Positions 36,609 through 44,798 of a DNA stretch of 64,000 nt are shown in pieces. Under the pieces are notes generated by a model. It did not search any database, was not told the DNA's origin, and was given only the letters and a program-made list of their open reading frames with translations. How positions within the stretch are numbered: position 1 is the stretch's first letter; each line of letters opens with the position of its first letter. Source of the stretch: Microbulbifer sp. THAF38 (GTDB lineage: Bacteria; Pseudomonadota; Gammaproteobacteria; Pseudomonadales; Cellvibrionaceae); the NCBI RefSeq assembly GCF_009363535.1, contig NZ_CP045369.1, positions 1,004,501 to 1,068,500 of the forward strand. The letters run 5' to 3'. The position numbers and the translations under genes are program-made.

Positions 36609-37613
36609 ATGCTGCAGTTCTCATTCAAGCACATCATCAACAAGGTCCGCGGCGGTATCGTTTCGCCGCTGGCCTTGAACAGGATGGGCATTCTCGGCAT
36701 GAATGCACGCAACATTAACTACATTGCGCGCTACAACGACCGGGAAAAATTCCCCATTGTCGATGACAAGCTCAATACCAAACGTGCGGCCAAGCGCGCG
36801 GGAATCCCGGTGCCGGAGTTGATCGCGGCTTTCGAAACCCCGGCCAGCCGCAAGCGTGTGATGGAAGTGATTGATCCCCTGTGGAAGTTTGTGATCAAGC
36901 CAGCGCGTGGTTCCGGGGGAAAAGGCATCCTGGTCATTGCCGGGCGCGAAGGGGAGAAGTACAAGAAGATTTCCGGCTCTCAAATTGAAGCTCTGGATAT
37001 CTTGCGCCATGTTAACAATATCCACAGTGGCCTCTACAGTCTCGGCGGTAAGCCCGACCGGGTGATGGTGGAAGCGTTGGTGGATTTCGATCCCATCTTC
37101 CAGGATTACTCTTTTGAGGGGGTGCCGGATATTCGTGTAATCGTATTCCGTGGTTACCCGGTTATGGCGATGTTGCGCTGCTCCACTCATAGCTCCGATG
37201 GCAAGGCCAATTTGCACCAGGGGGCTGTGGGGGTGGGTATTGACCTGGCCACGGGCAAAAGCTGCCACGCGGTTCAGCGCGGCTTGCGTATCCAGCGCCA
37301 CCCGGATACGCAGATGTCTTTCGGTGAGTTGAAGGTCCCCGGTTGGTACGATCTAGTGCGCTTAGCGGCAAGCTGCTACGAAATGACCGGCCTCGGTTAT
37401 CTCGGCTGCGATATCGTTCTGGATCGCGAGCGCGGTCCGCTGCTGCTCGAAGCCAATGCTCGTCCAGGCCTCGCCATTCAGGTGGCTAACGGCGTCGGTT
37501 TGCGCCAGCGCCTGCGTTTTATCGAGGGGCTGGACGAGGAAATGCACGAGAAAAAAGTCGACGAGCGGGTGGCATTTTCCATGCGTGAATTCGCCGCGGA
37601 AAAAACCCTTTAA
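36609..37613 (+). CDS. Alpha-L-glutamate ligase-like ATP-grasp protein
   Basis: 334 aa RimK-related ATP-grasp ligase. The ATP-binding lysine loop FVIKPARGSGGKGILV (about 97-112) and the metal-binding end LLLEANARPGLAIQVANG are intact, so it should be catalytically active. It would form an amide bond between a carboxylate (probably a peptide or amino acid) and an amine. Tight spacing (9 bases) to the UUP1 gene indicates one operon with it and the RimB-like protease. No gene for a small peptide substrate was found between them. Confidence 0.9.
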   Translation: MLQFSFKHIINKVRGGIVSPLALNRMGILGMNARNINYIARYNDREKFPIVDDKLNTKRAAKRAGIPVPELIAAFETPASRKRVMEVIDPLWKFVIKPARGSGGKGILVIAGREGEKYKKISGSQIEALDILRHVNNIHSGLYSLGGKPDRVMVEALVDFDPIFQDYSFEGVPDIRVIVFRGYPVMAMLRCSTHSSDGKANLHQGAVGVGIDLATGKSCHAVQRGLRIQRHPDTQMSFGELKVPGWYDLVRLAASCYEMTGLGYLGCDIVLDRERGPLLLEANARPGLAIQVANGVGLRQRLRFIEGLDEEMHEKKVDERVAFSMREFAAEKTL

Positions 37614-37667
37614 TCTATTCGGCTGCGCACATTCGCTACCAGTTTTATTCTCTTCACGAGCGGTGTG

Positions 37668-38828
37668 TCAGGAGGAGGCAGCTGAATCCGACTGGCACTG
37701 CTTGATCAGCCTGCTCAGGCGCCGGCTTTGCATTTTCAAGCTGAATTCCAGCTCTTTAATCTTGCTTTGAAGAGCCAGTGAGCGCCACTTTTCTGCGATT
37801 CGATCCCCGCGGCAGTGGGCGCGCTGTAACTGCAGGTTTTTCCAGTTTTCCAGTGCCCTGGCAAACTGTATGGCCTCGTTCTCCAATAGCTTTAACCAGT
37901 CCTCCCTGTGCGCGCTACCCCCGAGCTTTTCCTTCGCCTGGCTGAACTGCACTGCCAGCTTGGCTTTTTGTATCTGCACCGCAGGAGGAGTTTTCAGATC
38001 GCGGGTAATGCCAACCCAGCTCAGCAGCTTGATCAGCCACTTGGTCGGGTCGTATTGGTACCAGTGGATACCATTGCGGTAGTCGGTCTGAAAGGCGTGG
38101 TGATAGTTGTGGTACCCCTCGCCGAATACAAACAGGTTGAGAAAGAGATTATCCCTTGCACTGATATCGTTTTTATAAGGGCGCTTGCCCCACATGTGGG
38201 CGAGGGAGTTCACCAGAAAAGTAGTGTGATGGTTGACTACGATACGCAGTATTCCCGCGAGCAAAAGCATACCTATCAAGTCTCCGGTGAGGAGCCCCAG
38301 TACGATGGGAATACCCAGATTCATGGAGAGGGTGATGGGGATATAGTGATTGTGTTGCCACATCACGATCTTGTCCCGCTTCAGGTCCTCGACATTTTTG
38401 TAATCGAGATGACTACTCGGGTACTCGTGCATCATCCAGTCGATATGGGAAAACCAAAAGCCGCGCATCGCTGAGTAGGGGTCGCGATCATTGTCGTCAA
38501 TATGCCGGTGGTGTAAGCGGTGGGCGGCACACCAGGTCAGGGTAGAGTTTTGCAGGGCAGCAGCGCTGAATAAGGCAAAGAACAGGCGTAGCGACCAATG
38601 CGCTTTGTAGCTCCTGTGGGACCAGAGCCGGTGATTGCCCGCTGTCACCGAGAGACTGCACAGTGCGGCTAATAGAGCGAAGGCGAGCCACTGGTACCAG
38701 TGATATCCAACCATCAGCCCGTAGATGGGCACGGCGGTCAGGGCCAGGAAGCCTGTACTGGCAAACAGCACTGTGGGGACCCAAAAGCATTTGCGTTTGG
38801 TTGTGGATGTCGACGAAGCGTTATTCAT
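37668..38828 (-). CDS. Acyl-CoA desaturase (delta-9 type), copy 1
   Basis: 386 aa membrane di-iron desaturase introducing cis double bonds into acyl-CoA. Three His boxes: HRLWSHR, HRLHHR and HNYHHAF (HxxxxH, HxxHH, HxxHH), plus four hydrophobic helices (WVPTVLFASTGFLALTAVPI at the start). A C-terminal extension of about 90 residues beyond the desaturase core is charged and helical, probably coiled coil, and is shared with copy 2. Downstream of copy 2 in the same direction, separated by 299 bases holding four 14-bp tandem repeats. Confidence 0.93.
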   Translation of the reverse strand: MNNASSTSTTKRKCFWVPTVLFASTGFLALTAVPIYGLMVGYHWYQWLAFALLAALCSLSVTAGNHRLWSHRSYKAHWSLRLFFALFSAAALQNSTLTWCAAHRLHHRHIDDNDRDPYSAMRGFWFSHIDWMMHEYPSSHLDYKNVEDLKRDKIVMWQHNHYIPITLSMNLGIPIVLGLLTGDLIGMLLLAGILRIVVNHHTTFLVNSLAHMWGKRPYKNDISARDNLFLNLFVFGEGYHNYHHAFQTDYRNGIHWYQYDPTKWLIKLLSWVGITRDLKTPPAVQIQKAKLAVQFSQAKEKLGGSAHREDWLKLLENEAIQFARALENWKNLQLQRAHCRGDRIAEKWRSLALQSKIKELEFSLKMQSRRLSRLIKQCQSDSAASS

Positions 38829-38940
38829 ATTTCGAGCCTGTCTGTGAAACGGTCTCGGGGAAGCCCCCTTATTTGGGTGGCGCAGTTTTTCTTTTAAGGT
38901 ACTTAGCGGTGTATTCCTGGGAGTAGTTCCCGGTTACAAA

Positions 38941-38996
38941 CATAACGGTACTCACATAACGGTACTCACATAACGGTACTTACATAACGGTACTCA
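38941..38996. repeat. Four tandem 14-bp repeats upstream of desaturase copy 1
   Basis: CATAACGGTACTCA occurs four times head to tail; the third copy differs by one base (TTA for TCA at its end). They lie 113-168 bases upstream of the start codon of the minus-strand desaturase. The pitch of 14 does not match the helical turn. They may be a regulator array or a variable-number repeat. Confidence 0.9.
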
Positions 38997-39127
38997 GAGA
39001 ATATAGATAATTATTGGGAGGAGGCGCAGAGGGTTCTTGGTGGCCAGCAATCAAGCCTTCCCCCTTGTGGCGCCTCGTCAATCTGGTGGAGTTACGGCAG
39101 CTAACTGAGCCAGATCTAAAGCCCGAC

Positions 39128-40294
39128 CTAGCCTGCCGTTGCGGGGCTCAGGGGTAGCTGGCGCATCATGAGTCGCAGGCGCTCGCTCTGCATTTTTAGC
39201 CTGAATTTCAGCTCGCGAATTTGTGTTTGAATAGTTGCCAGTTTCCATCTTCCCGAGGCGTTATCTGGGGCTATGGCGCGACGCTGGGTCATCAGTGCTT
39301 GCCAGCGATCGAATATTTCACAGAAATCCTGGCGCTCTCGCTGTAATAGTTCGCGCCAGTATTCCTGATCCTGTGTCGCTAGTTTCTCCAGTTGCTGTTC
39401 GGCCCGTTCAATTTCCACCTCCTGAGTTGCTCTATAAATCTGTAGCTTTGTGGCAGCTCTCAGCTGCCAGGTGATGCCGAGCCAGCTGAGGCTTTTTATC
39501 AGCCATTTGGTCGGATCGTAGGCAAACCAACCAACGCCGTTGCGATAGTCCGCGGGAAAGGCATGATGGTAATTGTGATAGCCCTCGCCAAAAGCAAAGA
39601 CATTGATAATAGGGTTGTCCCGAGCCGAAATATCGCCCTTAAATTTTCTTTTGCCCCAGCGGTGCCCGAAAGAGTTGAGGGCAAAAGCGGCATGGTGATT
39701 GACCACCATACGCAACACGCCCGCCAGTAAGAACATGGCGATAATATCGCCGGTAATCAGACCGAGGATCAGGCAGATCGCAAAGTTCATACCGATGGCG
39801 ATCGGCAGATAGTGACGGTGCTGCCACATCACAATTTTGTCCCGCTGAAGGTCTTTGACATTGTCATAGGTTTTCCTGCCTGATGGATATTCGTGCATCA
39901 TCCAATCCAGGTGTGAAAACCAGAGCCCCCGCTTAGAGGAGTGGGGGTCCAGGTCATTATTGTCGGTATAGCGGTGGTGCAGCCGGTGTGCCGAACACCA
40001 GTTCAAAGTGGTGTTTTGTAGGGTTGCAGCGCTGAAAAGGGCAAACCATAAGCGAAGCATCCAGTGGGCTTTGTAAGTTCTGTGGGTCCATAAGCGGTGG
40101 TTACCGGCGGAGATAGAAATGCCGCACAGCCCGGTAATGATTAGGAAGGCGAGCCATTGCTGCCAGGAGTAGCCATATTCGAGCCCATACAGAGGCACGG
40201 CAGTCAACGCAAGGAAGCCCGTGCTGGCGAAGAGAAGTGTAGGTGCCCAATAACGTTTTCTTTTCACCGTATTGCTTGCCGAAACTGTACCCAT
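39128..40294 (-). CDS. Acyl-CoA desaturase (delta-9 type), copy 2
   Basis: About 388 aa from ATG 40294 (frame open to 40321). It is a close paralogue of the downstream gene along the whole length: RKRYWAPTLLFASTGFLALT, HRLWTHR, HRLHHR, HNYHHAF and the same charged C-terminal helical extension. Tandem duplication with both copies intact suggests separate regulation (for example by temperature or lipid state) or different chain-length preference. Confidence 0.92.
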   Translation of the reverse strand: MGTVSASNTVKRKRYWAPTLLFASTGFLALTAVPLYGLEYGYSWQQWLAFLIITGLCGISISAGNHRLWTHRTYKAHWMLRLWFALFSAATLQNTTLNWCSAHRLHHRYTDNNDLDPHSSKRGLWFSHLDWMMHEYPSGRKTYDNVKDLQRDKIVMWQHRHYLPIAIGMNFAICLILGLITGDIIAMFLLAGVLRMVVNHHAAFALNSFGHRWGKRKFKGDISARDNPIINVFAFGEGYHNYHHAFPADYRNGVGWFAYDPTKWLIKSLSWLGITWQLRAATKLQIYRATQEVEIERAEQQLEKLATQDQEYWRELLQRERQDFCEIFDRWQALMTQRRAIAPDNASGRWKLATIQTQIRELKFRLKMQSERLRLMMRQLPLSPATAG

Positions 40295-40473
40295 CCGCTC
40301 TACCCCGGAGATCAGCAGCACATTGAGTATTGGCTGTTACAAAGCCCTTCACCCTAAGGGGGGAGATTTGGCGCTGAATAACATCCCAGTGAAAATTGTG
40401 GCACAAATTTATTGGTTGGCCTGAATAGCGCAAGTTCACAAGTCTCCTTAGGAAAACAAGTGTTGGCACATAG

Positions 40474-40490
40474 TGCCTCTTTTTGGTGCG
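40474..40490 (+). promoter_or_regulatory. NtrC-like enhancer site (candidate)
   Basis: TGCCTCTTTTTGGTGCG resembles the 17-bp NtrC palindrome (TGCACC-N5-GGTGCA): the right half is perfect but for the last base, the left half has two mismatches. It lies about 108 bases upstream of the sigma-54 -24 element, the usual enhancer distance. A single degenerate site is weak evidence. Confidence 0.3.
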
Positions 40491-40580
40491 ATAAATAGGA
40501 TTGTTGGCACTTGTTGGGTCACCTTGCCGGGGTTAACCATGGAGAGAGGGGGCAGCTCTTACTATATCCGGCAAAAAACT

Positions 40581-40596
40581 TGGCACACCGATTGCA
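40581..40596 (+). promoter_or_regulatory. Sigma-54 (RpoN) promoter
   Basis: TGGCACACCGATTGCA fits the consensus TGGCAC-R-N4-TTGCW at every fixed position. The -24 GG is at 40582-40583 and the -12 GC at 40594-40595. The start of transcription is expected near 40606. It is the only perfect match I found in the window, and it points to the structured RNA at 40606-40732, not directly to a start codon. Confidence 0.75.
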
Positions 40597-40605
40597 GTAT
40601 TAGAA

Positions 40606-40732
40606 ATGTACGGGACGCATGACCCGTACTTCGGGGAGTTTGCATGGGGTTATGGCAAACCGTTTCCACTGAGAAACTTCCCGTTTTCTCTCATCATCGC
40701 TGATTACGGCCCCGCACTGCGGGGTCTTTTTT
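40606..40732 (+). ncRNA. Candidate sigma-54-dependent small RNA
   Basis: From the predicted start the transcript would fold as a chain of hairpins. These are GTACGGG / CCCGTAC near its 5' end, GTTTGC (40638-40643) / GCAAAC (40655-40660), GTTTC (40662-40666) / GAAAC (40673-40677), then an unpaired pyrimidine-rich stretch (CCCGTTTTCTCTCATCATCG). It ends in an intrinsic terminator: GCCCCGC (40709-40715) / GCGGGGT (40719-40725) followed by CTTTTTTT. That promoter-to-terminator unit of about 125 bases without a supported reading frame is the layout of a trans-acting small RNA. No known family was recognised. A 72-codon frame across it (40606-40824) runs through the terminator and is judged spurious. 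Confidence 0.65.
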
Positions 40733-40898
40733 TCCTCTCTCTGTTTTCCCTCACGCTCACGTCTGAAAAAAATTTTATTTTTGTGACTCTGTGTGGAATT
40801 CTGATTGGCACTAATGCCTGGTAAATAGACGCCCCATTCGCGCCTAGGTATAAAGGCCCCCTTTGTTTTGCCTGCAATGCCAACGAATCGAGTTAAGC

Positions 40899-42902
40899 GT
40901 GTCCGAACCTCAAAACCCCGTCCCGCCCCATCACCCCTTCCTGCTGTCCACTCCGGAAGAGCTGCACTCCCTGGGTGCACTGGAGCTTGCCCATCAAACT
41001 GGTCGCCTGCAGGGGCTGATGATGGATGTGGATTCTGGCTTGTGGGAATGGCACTTGAACAGCGGTGCCCAGCGCGCCCAGGGGGATATCTGGCACCTGT
41101 TCGCCGACAGTGCCGACCGGGCCCTTCAGGCCCTGTGGTCCGGCACCGAGTTGCACCCGGTTCACTCCGATGAGCGCCACCGTATTCTCTCACTGCGCCA
41201 CCGAATCGCCAGTCAGGGGGGGTATTTCGATCTCGCCTTCCGCGCCTATGACATCACCGGCCAGCTGCGCTGGCTGCGTTTTTGTGGGCGGGCGACCACC
41301 AGTGCTGACGGCAGCGAGGTGATCACCATAGGCACTTGTGCCGACTACAGCGAGGCTCTGTCCCAGCGCTACCTGTCGAGCCTGCCCAGCGAGCGGCCAC
41401 TGCAGGCGCTTTCCGGGGTTGGGGACGGCTTGTGGGAGTGGGATTTACGCGCCGATGAAATGGTTCTCGACGACGCCTGCTGGGGAATTCTCGGTTACGA
41501 GGTGAGCCCCATACGCAGTATCGGGCGCTCTGCCGCCGAGCAGTGGAAGGCGCGCATCCTTACAGAGGATATAGCCAGAGTGGAACAATCCATGCTGGAC
41601 CATGTGCGCGACCGCCTGCCCCTGGATGTGGAGTTCCGCTTGTGGCGCTCTGATGGCAGCCTGGTGTGGGTGCGTTGCCGCGGCAAGGCGCAGCTTGACA
41701 GTCGCGGCCAGCCGGTGCGAGTACTCGGGATTTTGCAGGATGTCAGTGCCAGCCGTGAGACCCAGGCGCGCCTGGAGCGGGAGTTGCACCAGCAGCGTGA
41801 GGAAAATGCCCACCGCGCCGATCTTTTATTCAGCCTGAGCCACGAGTTGCGCACCCCACTCAACGCCATTTTGGGATACAGCCAAATGGTGGAACTGGAT
41901 CAGAGTCTGAACTCCGATCAACGCCAGCGCCTTGGGGAGATCCGCCGAGCGGGTCAACACCTATTGCACCTAGTGGGGGATGTACTGGAGCTCGCCCGTA
42001 TCGATAGTCGGCGGCTCGGCCCCTCAATGGAATCGGTGCGCCCGGTGGAATTGGTGGCCGAATGTAAACGCCTGCTGGAACCTCTGGCAGAGACCCGCCG
42101 GGTCAGCCTGGTTTACGAGCCCCTCGGCTGGGAGTCCGCCTATATCTGCGCGGACCCTGTGCGCTACAAGCAAGTGGTGCTAAACCTTGCCGGCAACGCG
42201 GTGAAATACAATCGGGACAATGGCAGGGTCATTATTAACTTCACTCCCCAGGCGGAGGGATGGCTGCGCCTGAGTATTCTCGATACTGGCAAGGGAATTC
42301 CGCCGGAGCGGCGCAGTGAGGTGTTCGAACCCTTCAATCGGTTGGGAGAAGAGAAGGGCCATATCGAAGGCACCGGTGTAGGTTTGGCAATCGCCAGGCG
42401 CCTCACCGAGGCTATGGGCGGGCGTATCGACTTTGACAGTCAGGAGGGGCAGGGCTCGGTTTTCTGGATTGAGTTCCCCATGATCGACGCGCCCGATGCC
42501 CTGATGAGTTTTTCCGCCCATCCACAGGAACCGCCGAAGCTGCCGGAAGGGCGACTGCTGCTTGTGGATAACCGCCCGGCTGCGGCGGATCAGCTCAGGG
42601 AGATGCTGAAGGAGACTCCCCAGATTCAATGCCTGGTTGCCACCGATGTAGTGGAGGCCATTTTTATCGCGCGAACCCAACGCCCCGATGTGCTGCTGTT
42701 TCACAGTGAGGTACCGGGTATGTCTGCCGCCGACCTACTGTCCATTTTGCAGGAGGATATCGCCACCAGGGCTATGCGCTTTGTATTGGTTGGTGAAAAA
42801 CCGAATGGGGAGAGCTACCTGGTTCTGCCGTCAGAGTTTGATTTTATGCAGTTATCCCGTGTGCTGGCGGAAACCCTTGGGCGGTCTGGGAGGTCGGTTT
42901 AA
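40899..42902 (+). CDS. PAS-PAS hybrid sensor histidine kinase with degenerate receiver
   Basis: 667 aa from GTG 40899 (the frame is open from a TTG at 40863). No membrane segment: two PAS/PAC units (about 35-155 and 165-290), the HisKA box SLSHELRTPLNAI with phospho-His315, and an HATPase domain with NLAGNAVKYN, DTGKGIP and GTGVGLAIARR. The C-terminal 120 residues are receiver-like (RLLLVDNRPAAADQLREML), but the phosphoacceptor Asp position reads His (VLLFHSEVPG), so phosphorelay through it is unlikely. Cytoplasmic sensor; the partner regulator is not adjacent. It follows the sigma-54 RNA candidate by 166 bases. Confidence 0.88.
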   Translation: MSEPQNPVPPHHPFLLSTPEELHSLGALELAHQTGRLQGLMMDVDSGLWEWHLNSGAQRAQGDIWHLFADSADRALQALWSGTELHPVHSDERHRILSLRHRIASQGGYFDLAFRAYDITGQLRWLRFCGRATTSADGSEVITIGTCADYSEALSQRYLSSLPSERPLQALSGVGDGLWEWDLRADEMVLDDACWGILGYEVSPIRSIGRSAAEQWKARILTEDIARVEQSMLDHVRDRLPLDVEFRLWRSDGSLVWVRCRGKAQLDSRGQPVRVLGILQDVSASRETQARLERELHQQREENAHRADLLFSLSHELRTPLNAILGYSQMVELDQSLNSDQRQRLGEIRRAGQHLLHLVGDVLELARIDSRRLGPSMESVRPVELVAECKRLLEPLAETRRVSLVYEPLGWESAYICADPVRYKQVVLNLAGNAVKYNRDNGRVIINFTPQAEGWLRLSILDTGKGIPPERRSEVFEPFNRLGEEKGHIEGTGVGLAIARRLTEAMGGRIDFDSQEGQGSVFWIEFPMIDAPDALMSFSAHPQEPPKLPEGRLLLVDNRPAAADQLREMLKETPQIQCLVATDVVEAIFIARTQRPDVLLFHSEVPGMSAADLLSILQEDIATRAMRFVLVGEKPNGESYLVLPSEFDFMQLSRVLAETLGRSGRSV

Positions 42903-42920
42903 TTCAAGAACAGGGAAGAG

Positions 42921-42944
42921 CTGGCCCGACGACAGCCGGGCCAG
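42921..42944. terminator. Hairpin between convergent kinase gene and suhB
   Basis: CTGGCCCG (42921-42928) / CGGGCCAG (42937-42944), 8-base loop. It sits between two convergent stops. No strong T tract on either side. Confidence 0.5.
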
Positions 42945-42958
42945 TGAGCGGGTAGGAA

Positions 42959-43762
42959 TTAGCGCACAGAACCCAGGTGCTTGCCTACGATCTGCAGCAG
43001 TGGCTTGAAGACCTTGGGGGTGGCGCACACCAGGTGTCCGGAATCCAGGTAGTCCTCACCACCGCGGAAATCGCTGATCAGGCCACCGGCCTCTTTGACC
43101 AACAGGGAGCCTGCCGCGATATCCCAGGTATTCAGGTACATCTCCCAGAAGCCGTCAAAGCGCCCGGCCGCTACATAGGCCAGATCCAGTGCGGCGGCGC
43201 CGGGGCGGCGGATGCCGGCGGTCTGCCCGGCGATCTCTTTCAAAGCGCCCAGGTAGGGGTCGATATTTTCCAGAGCTGGGCCATTGAAGGGTAGGCCGGT
43301 GCCAATCAGTGCACCGCGCAAACCCTGGCGTGGGGAAACGCGGATGCGACGGCCGTTCAGGGCCGCGCCGCGGCCGCGGCTCGCGGTAAATTCTTCACGC
43401 TTAATGGGGTCGAGTACCACCGCGTGCTCGATGCGGCCGCGATAGCGACAGGCAATAGATACCGCAAACTGGGGTACGCCGTGGATAAAGTTGGTGGTGC
43501 CGTCGAGGGGGTCGATAATCCACTCGTAGTCGGGCTCAGCGCCTTCGATCAGGCCGCTCTCTTCAGCGCGGATGCTGTGCTTGGGGTAGGCCTTGCGCAG
43601 GTGGTAAATAATTTCCTGTTCGCTAGCCTTGTCCACTTCTGTGACGAAATCGTTGCGCGTTTTTTCCTCGAATTTCATCAGGTCGCCGCGCTCCCAGGCC
43701 CGTTCGATCAATTCTCCGGCCTTGCGCGCCGCGCGCAGGGCAATATTTAGCATGGGTTCCAT
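42959..43762 (-). CDS. suhB: Inositol-1-monophosphatase / Nus factor SuhB
   Basis: 267 aa, identical in length to E. coli SuhB. Mg-dependent phosphatase motifs: IRAEESG, WIIDPLDGTTNFIHG and WDIAAGSLLVKEAGG. In E. coli it hydrolyses inositol 1-phosphate and also serves in the rRNA antitermination complex. Divergent from trmJ with a 135-base gap, the gene order conserved in gammaproteobacteria. Confidence 0.96.
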   Translation of the reverse strand: MEPMLNIALRAARKAGELIERAWERGDLMKFEEKTRNDFVTEVDKASEQEIIYHLRKAYPKHSIRAEESGLIEGAEPDYEWIIDPLDGTTNFIHGVPQFAVSIACRYRGRIEHAVVLDPIKREEFTASRGRGAALNGRRIRVSPRQGLRGALIGTGLPFNGPALENIDPYLGALKEIAGQTAGIRRPGAAALDLAYVAAGRFDGFWEMYLNTWDIAAGSLLVKEAGGLISDFRGGEDYLDSGHLVCATPKVFKPLLQIVGKHLGSVR

Positions 43763-43897
43763 AACTATTCCGCACTAAGTGGTTGAAGTGGTTAAAAAGC
43801 AGACCGCGGGTTAACCGCAGCGGACGCGATTGTATGGATTCCCGTTCCTTTTTGCTACACTCGCGCGCCCCCATGACACCGAATTATTACTTTCAGT

Positions 43898-44689
43898 ATG
43901 GCCAAGCCCCCTTTAGACACGACTCCGCTCAGCGCGCTCGACAATGTGCGCGTGGTTCTGGTTAACAGCGCCCACCCCGGAAATATCGGTGGTGCCGCGC
44001 GCGCCCTGAAGAATATGGGCTTGAGCCAGCTCTATCTGGTGGCGCCGCGGGAATTCCCTGCGGCCAATGCCGTGTGGCGCGCTGCCGGTGCCGCGGAGCT
44101 GCTGGATAGCGCCGTGGTGGTGGATACTTTGGAAGAAGCGGTGGCAGATTGCGGCTTGGTGGTGGCCACCAGCGCCCGCGAGCGGCGCATTCCCTGGCCC
44201 CTGCTGACGCCGCGCCAGTGCGGCGAGCGGGCAGTGGCCGAGGCCTCCAGCCACCCGGTGGCACTGGTGTTTGGCCGAGAAGATCGCGGCCTCACTAATG
44301 AAGAGCTGCAGGCGTGCAATTACCATGTGCATATTCCCGCCAACCCGGAGTACAGCTCTCTCAATTTAGCCACCGCCGTGCAGGTACTGACCTATGAAGT
44401 ACGCATGGCGGCGCTGGAGGCGGAAAAAGGCGAGCCTGTGAGCTATGCCGACTGGGACCGCCCTCCGGCTAAAGCCAGCGACATGGAGCTCTATTTCGAT
44501 CACCTGCAGCAGGCGCTGGGCGAGCTCGGCTTTATCGACCCAGATAATCCCCGCCAGACCATGACCCGTTTGCGCCGACTGTATAGCCGTGTGCGCCCGG
44601 ATGATATGGAGCTGGGCATCCTGCGCGGCATGCTCACCGCCATTCAGAACTATATCCACCGATCTGGTGGTAAGGGTCGTCCCGACTAG
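43898..44689 (+). CDS. trmJ: tRNA (cytidine/uridine-2'-O-)-methyltransferase TrmJ
   Basis: SPOUT (trefoil-knot) methyltransferase that modifies the ribose of tRNA position 32. 263 aa (E. coli 246). Start motif [20 protein letters not shown], then [19 protein letters not shown] and the knot-end [19 protein letters not shown]. Upstream of iscR, as in E. coli and relatives. Confidence 0.96.
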   Translation: MAKPPLDTTPLSALDNVRVVLVNSAHPGNIGGAARALKNMGLSQLYLVAPREFPAANAVWRAAGAAELLDSAVVVDTLEEAVADCGLVVATSARERRIPWPLLTPRQCGERAVAEASSHPVALVFGREDRGLTNEELQACNYHVHIPANPEYSSLNLATAVQVLTYEVRMAALEAEKGEPVSYADWDRPPAKASDMELYFDHLQQALGELGFIDPDNPRQTMTRLRRLYSRVRPDDMELGILRGMLTAIQNYIHRSGGKGRPD

Positions 44690-44722
44690 CCGGTTGAGTA
44701 CCCGAGTACTTTGCTCGGTTAT

Positions 44723-44755
44723 ATACTTGACTAAGGTGCTGGGTTATTTCATACT
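44723..44755 (+). promoter_or_regulatory. iscR promoter with IscR type 1 site
   Basis: TTGACT (-35, 44727-44732), 17-base spacer, CATACT (-10, 44750-44755). The -35 lies within ATACTTGACTAAGG...GGGTTAT (44723-44747), which follows the pattern of the E. coli iscR type 1 operator bound by [2Fe-2S]-IscR. Negative autoregulation is expected. About 44 bases upstream of the iscR ATG. Confidence 0.65.
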
Positions 44756-44798
44756 CGCGCCCCGATCGGAAAAGGCTGTACATCAGTTGGGAGCTGGT

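Noticed and set aside
40400..40520. Three additional TGGCAC motifs as sigma-54 promoters
   Set aside because: None has the TTGC -12 element at the required spacing.
40606..40824. 72-codon frame across the small RNA candidate
   Set aside because: It runs through the terminator hairpin and T run, and lacks a ribosome site; the RNA interpretation explains more.
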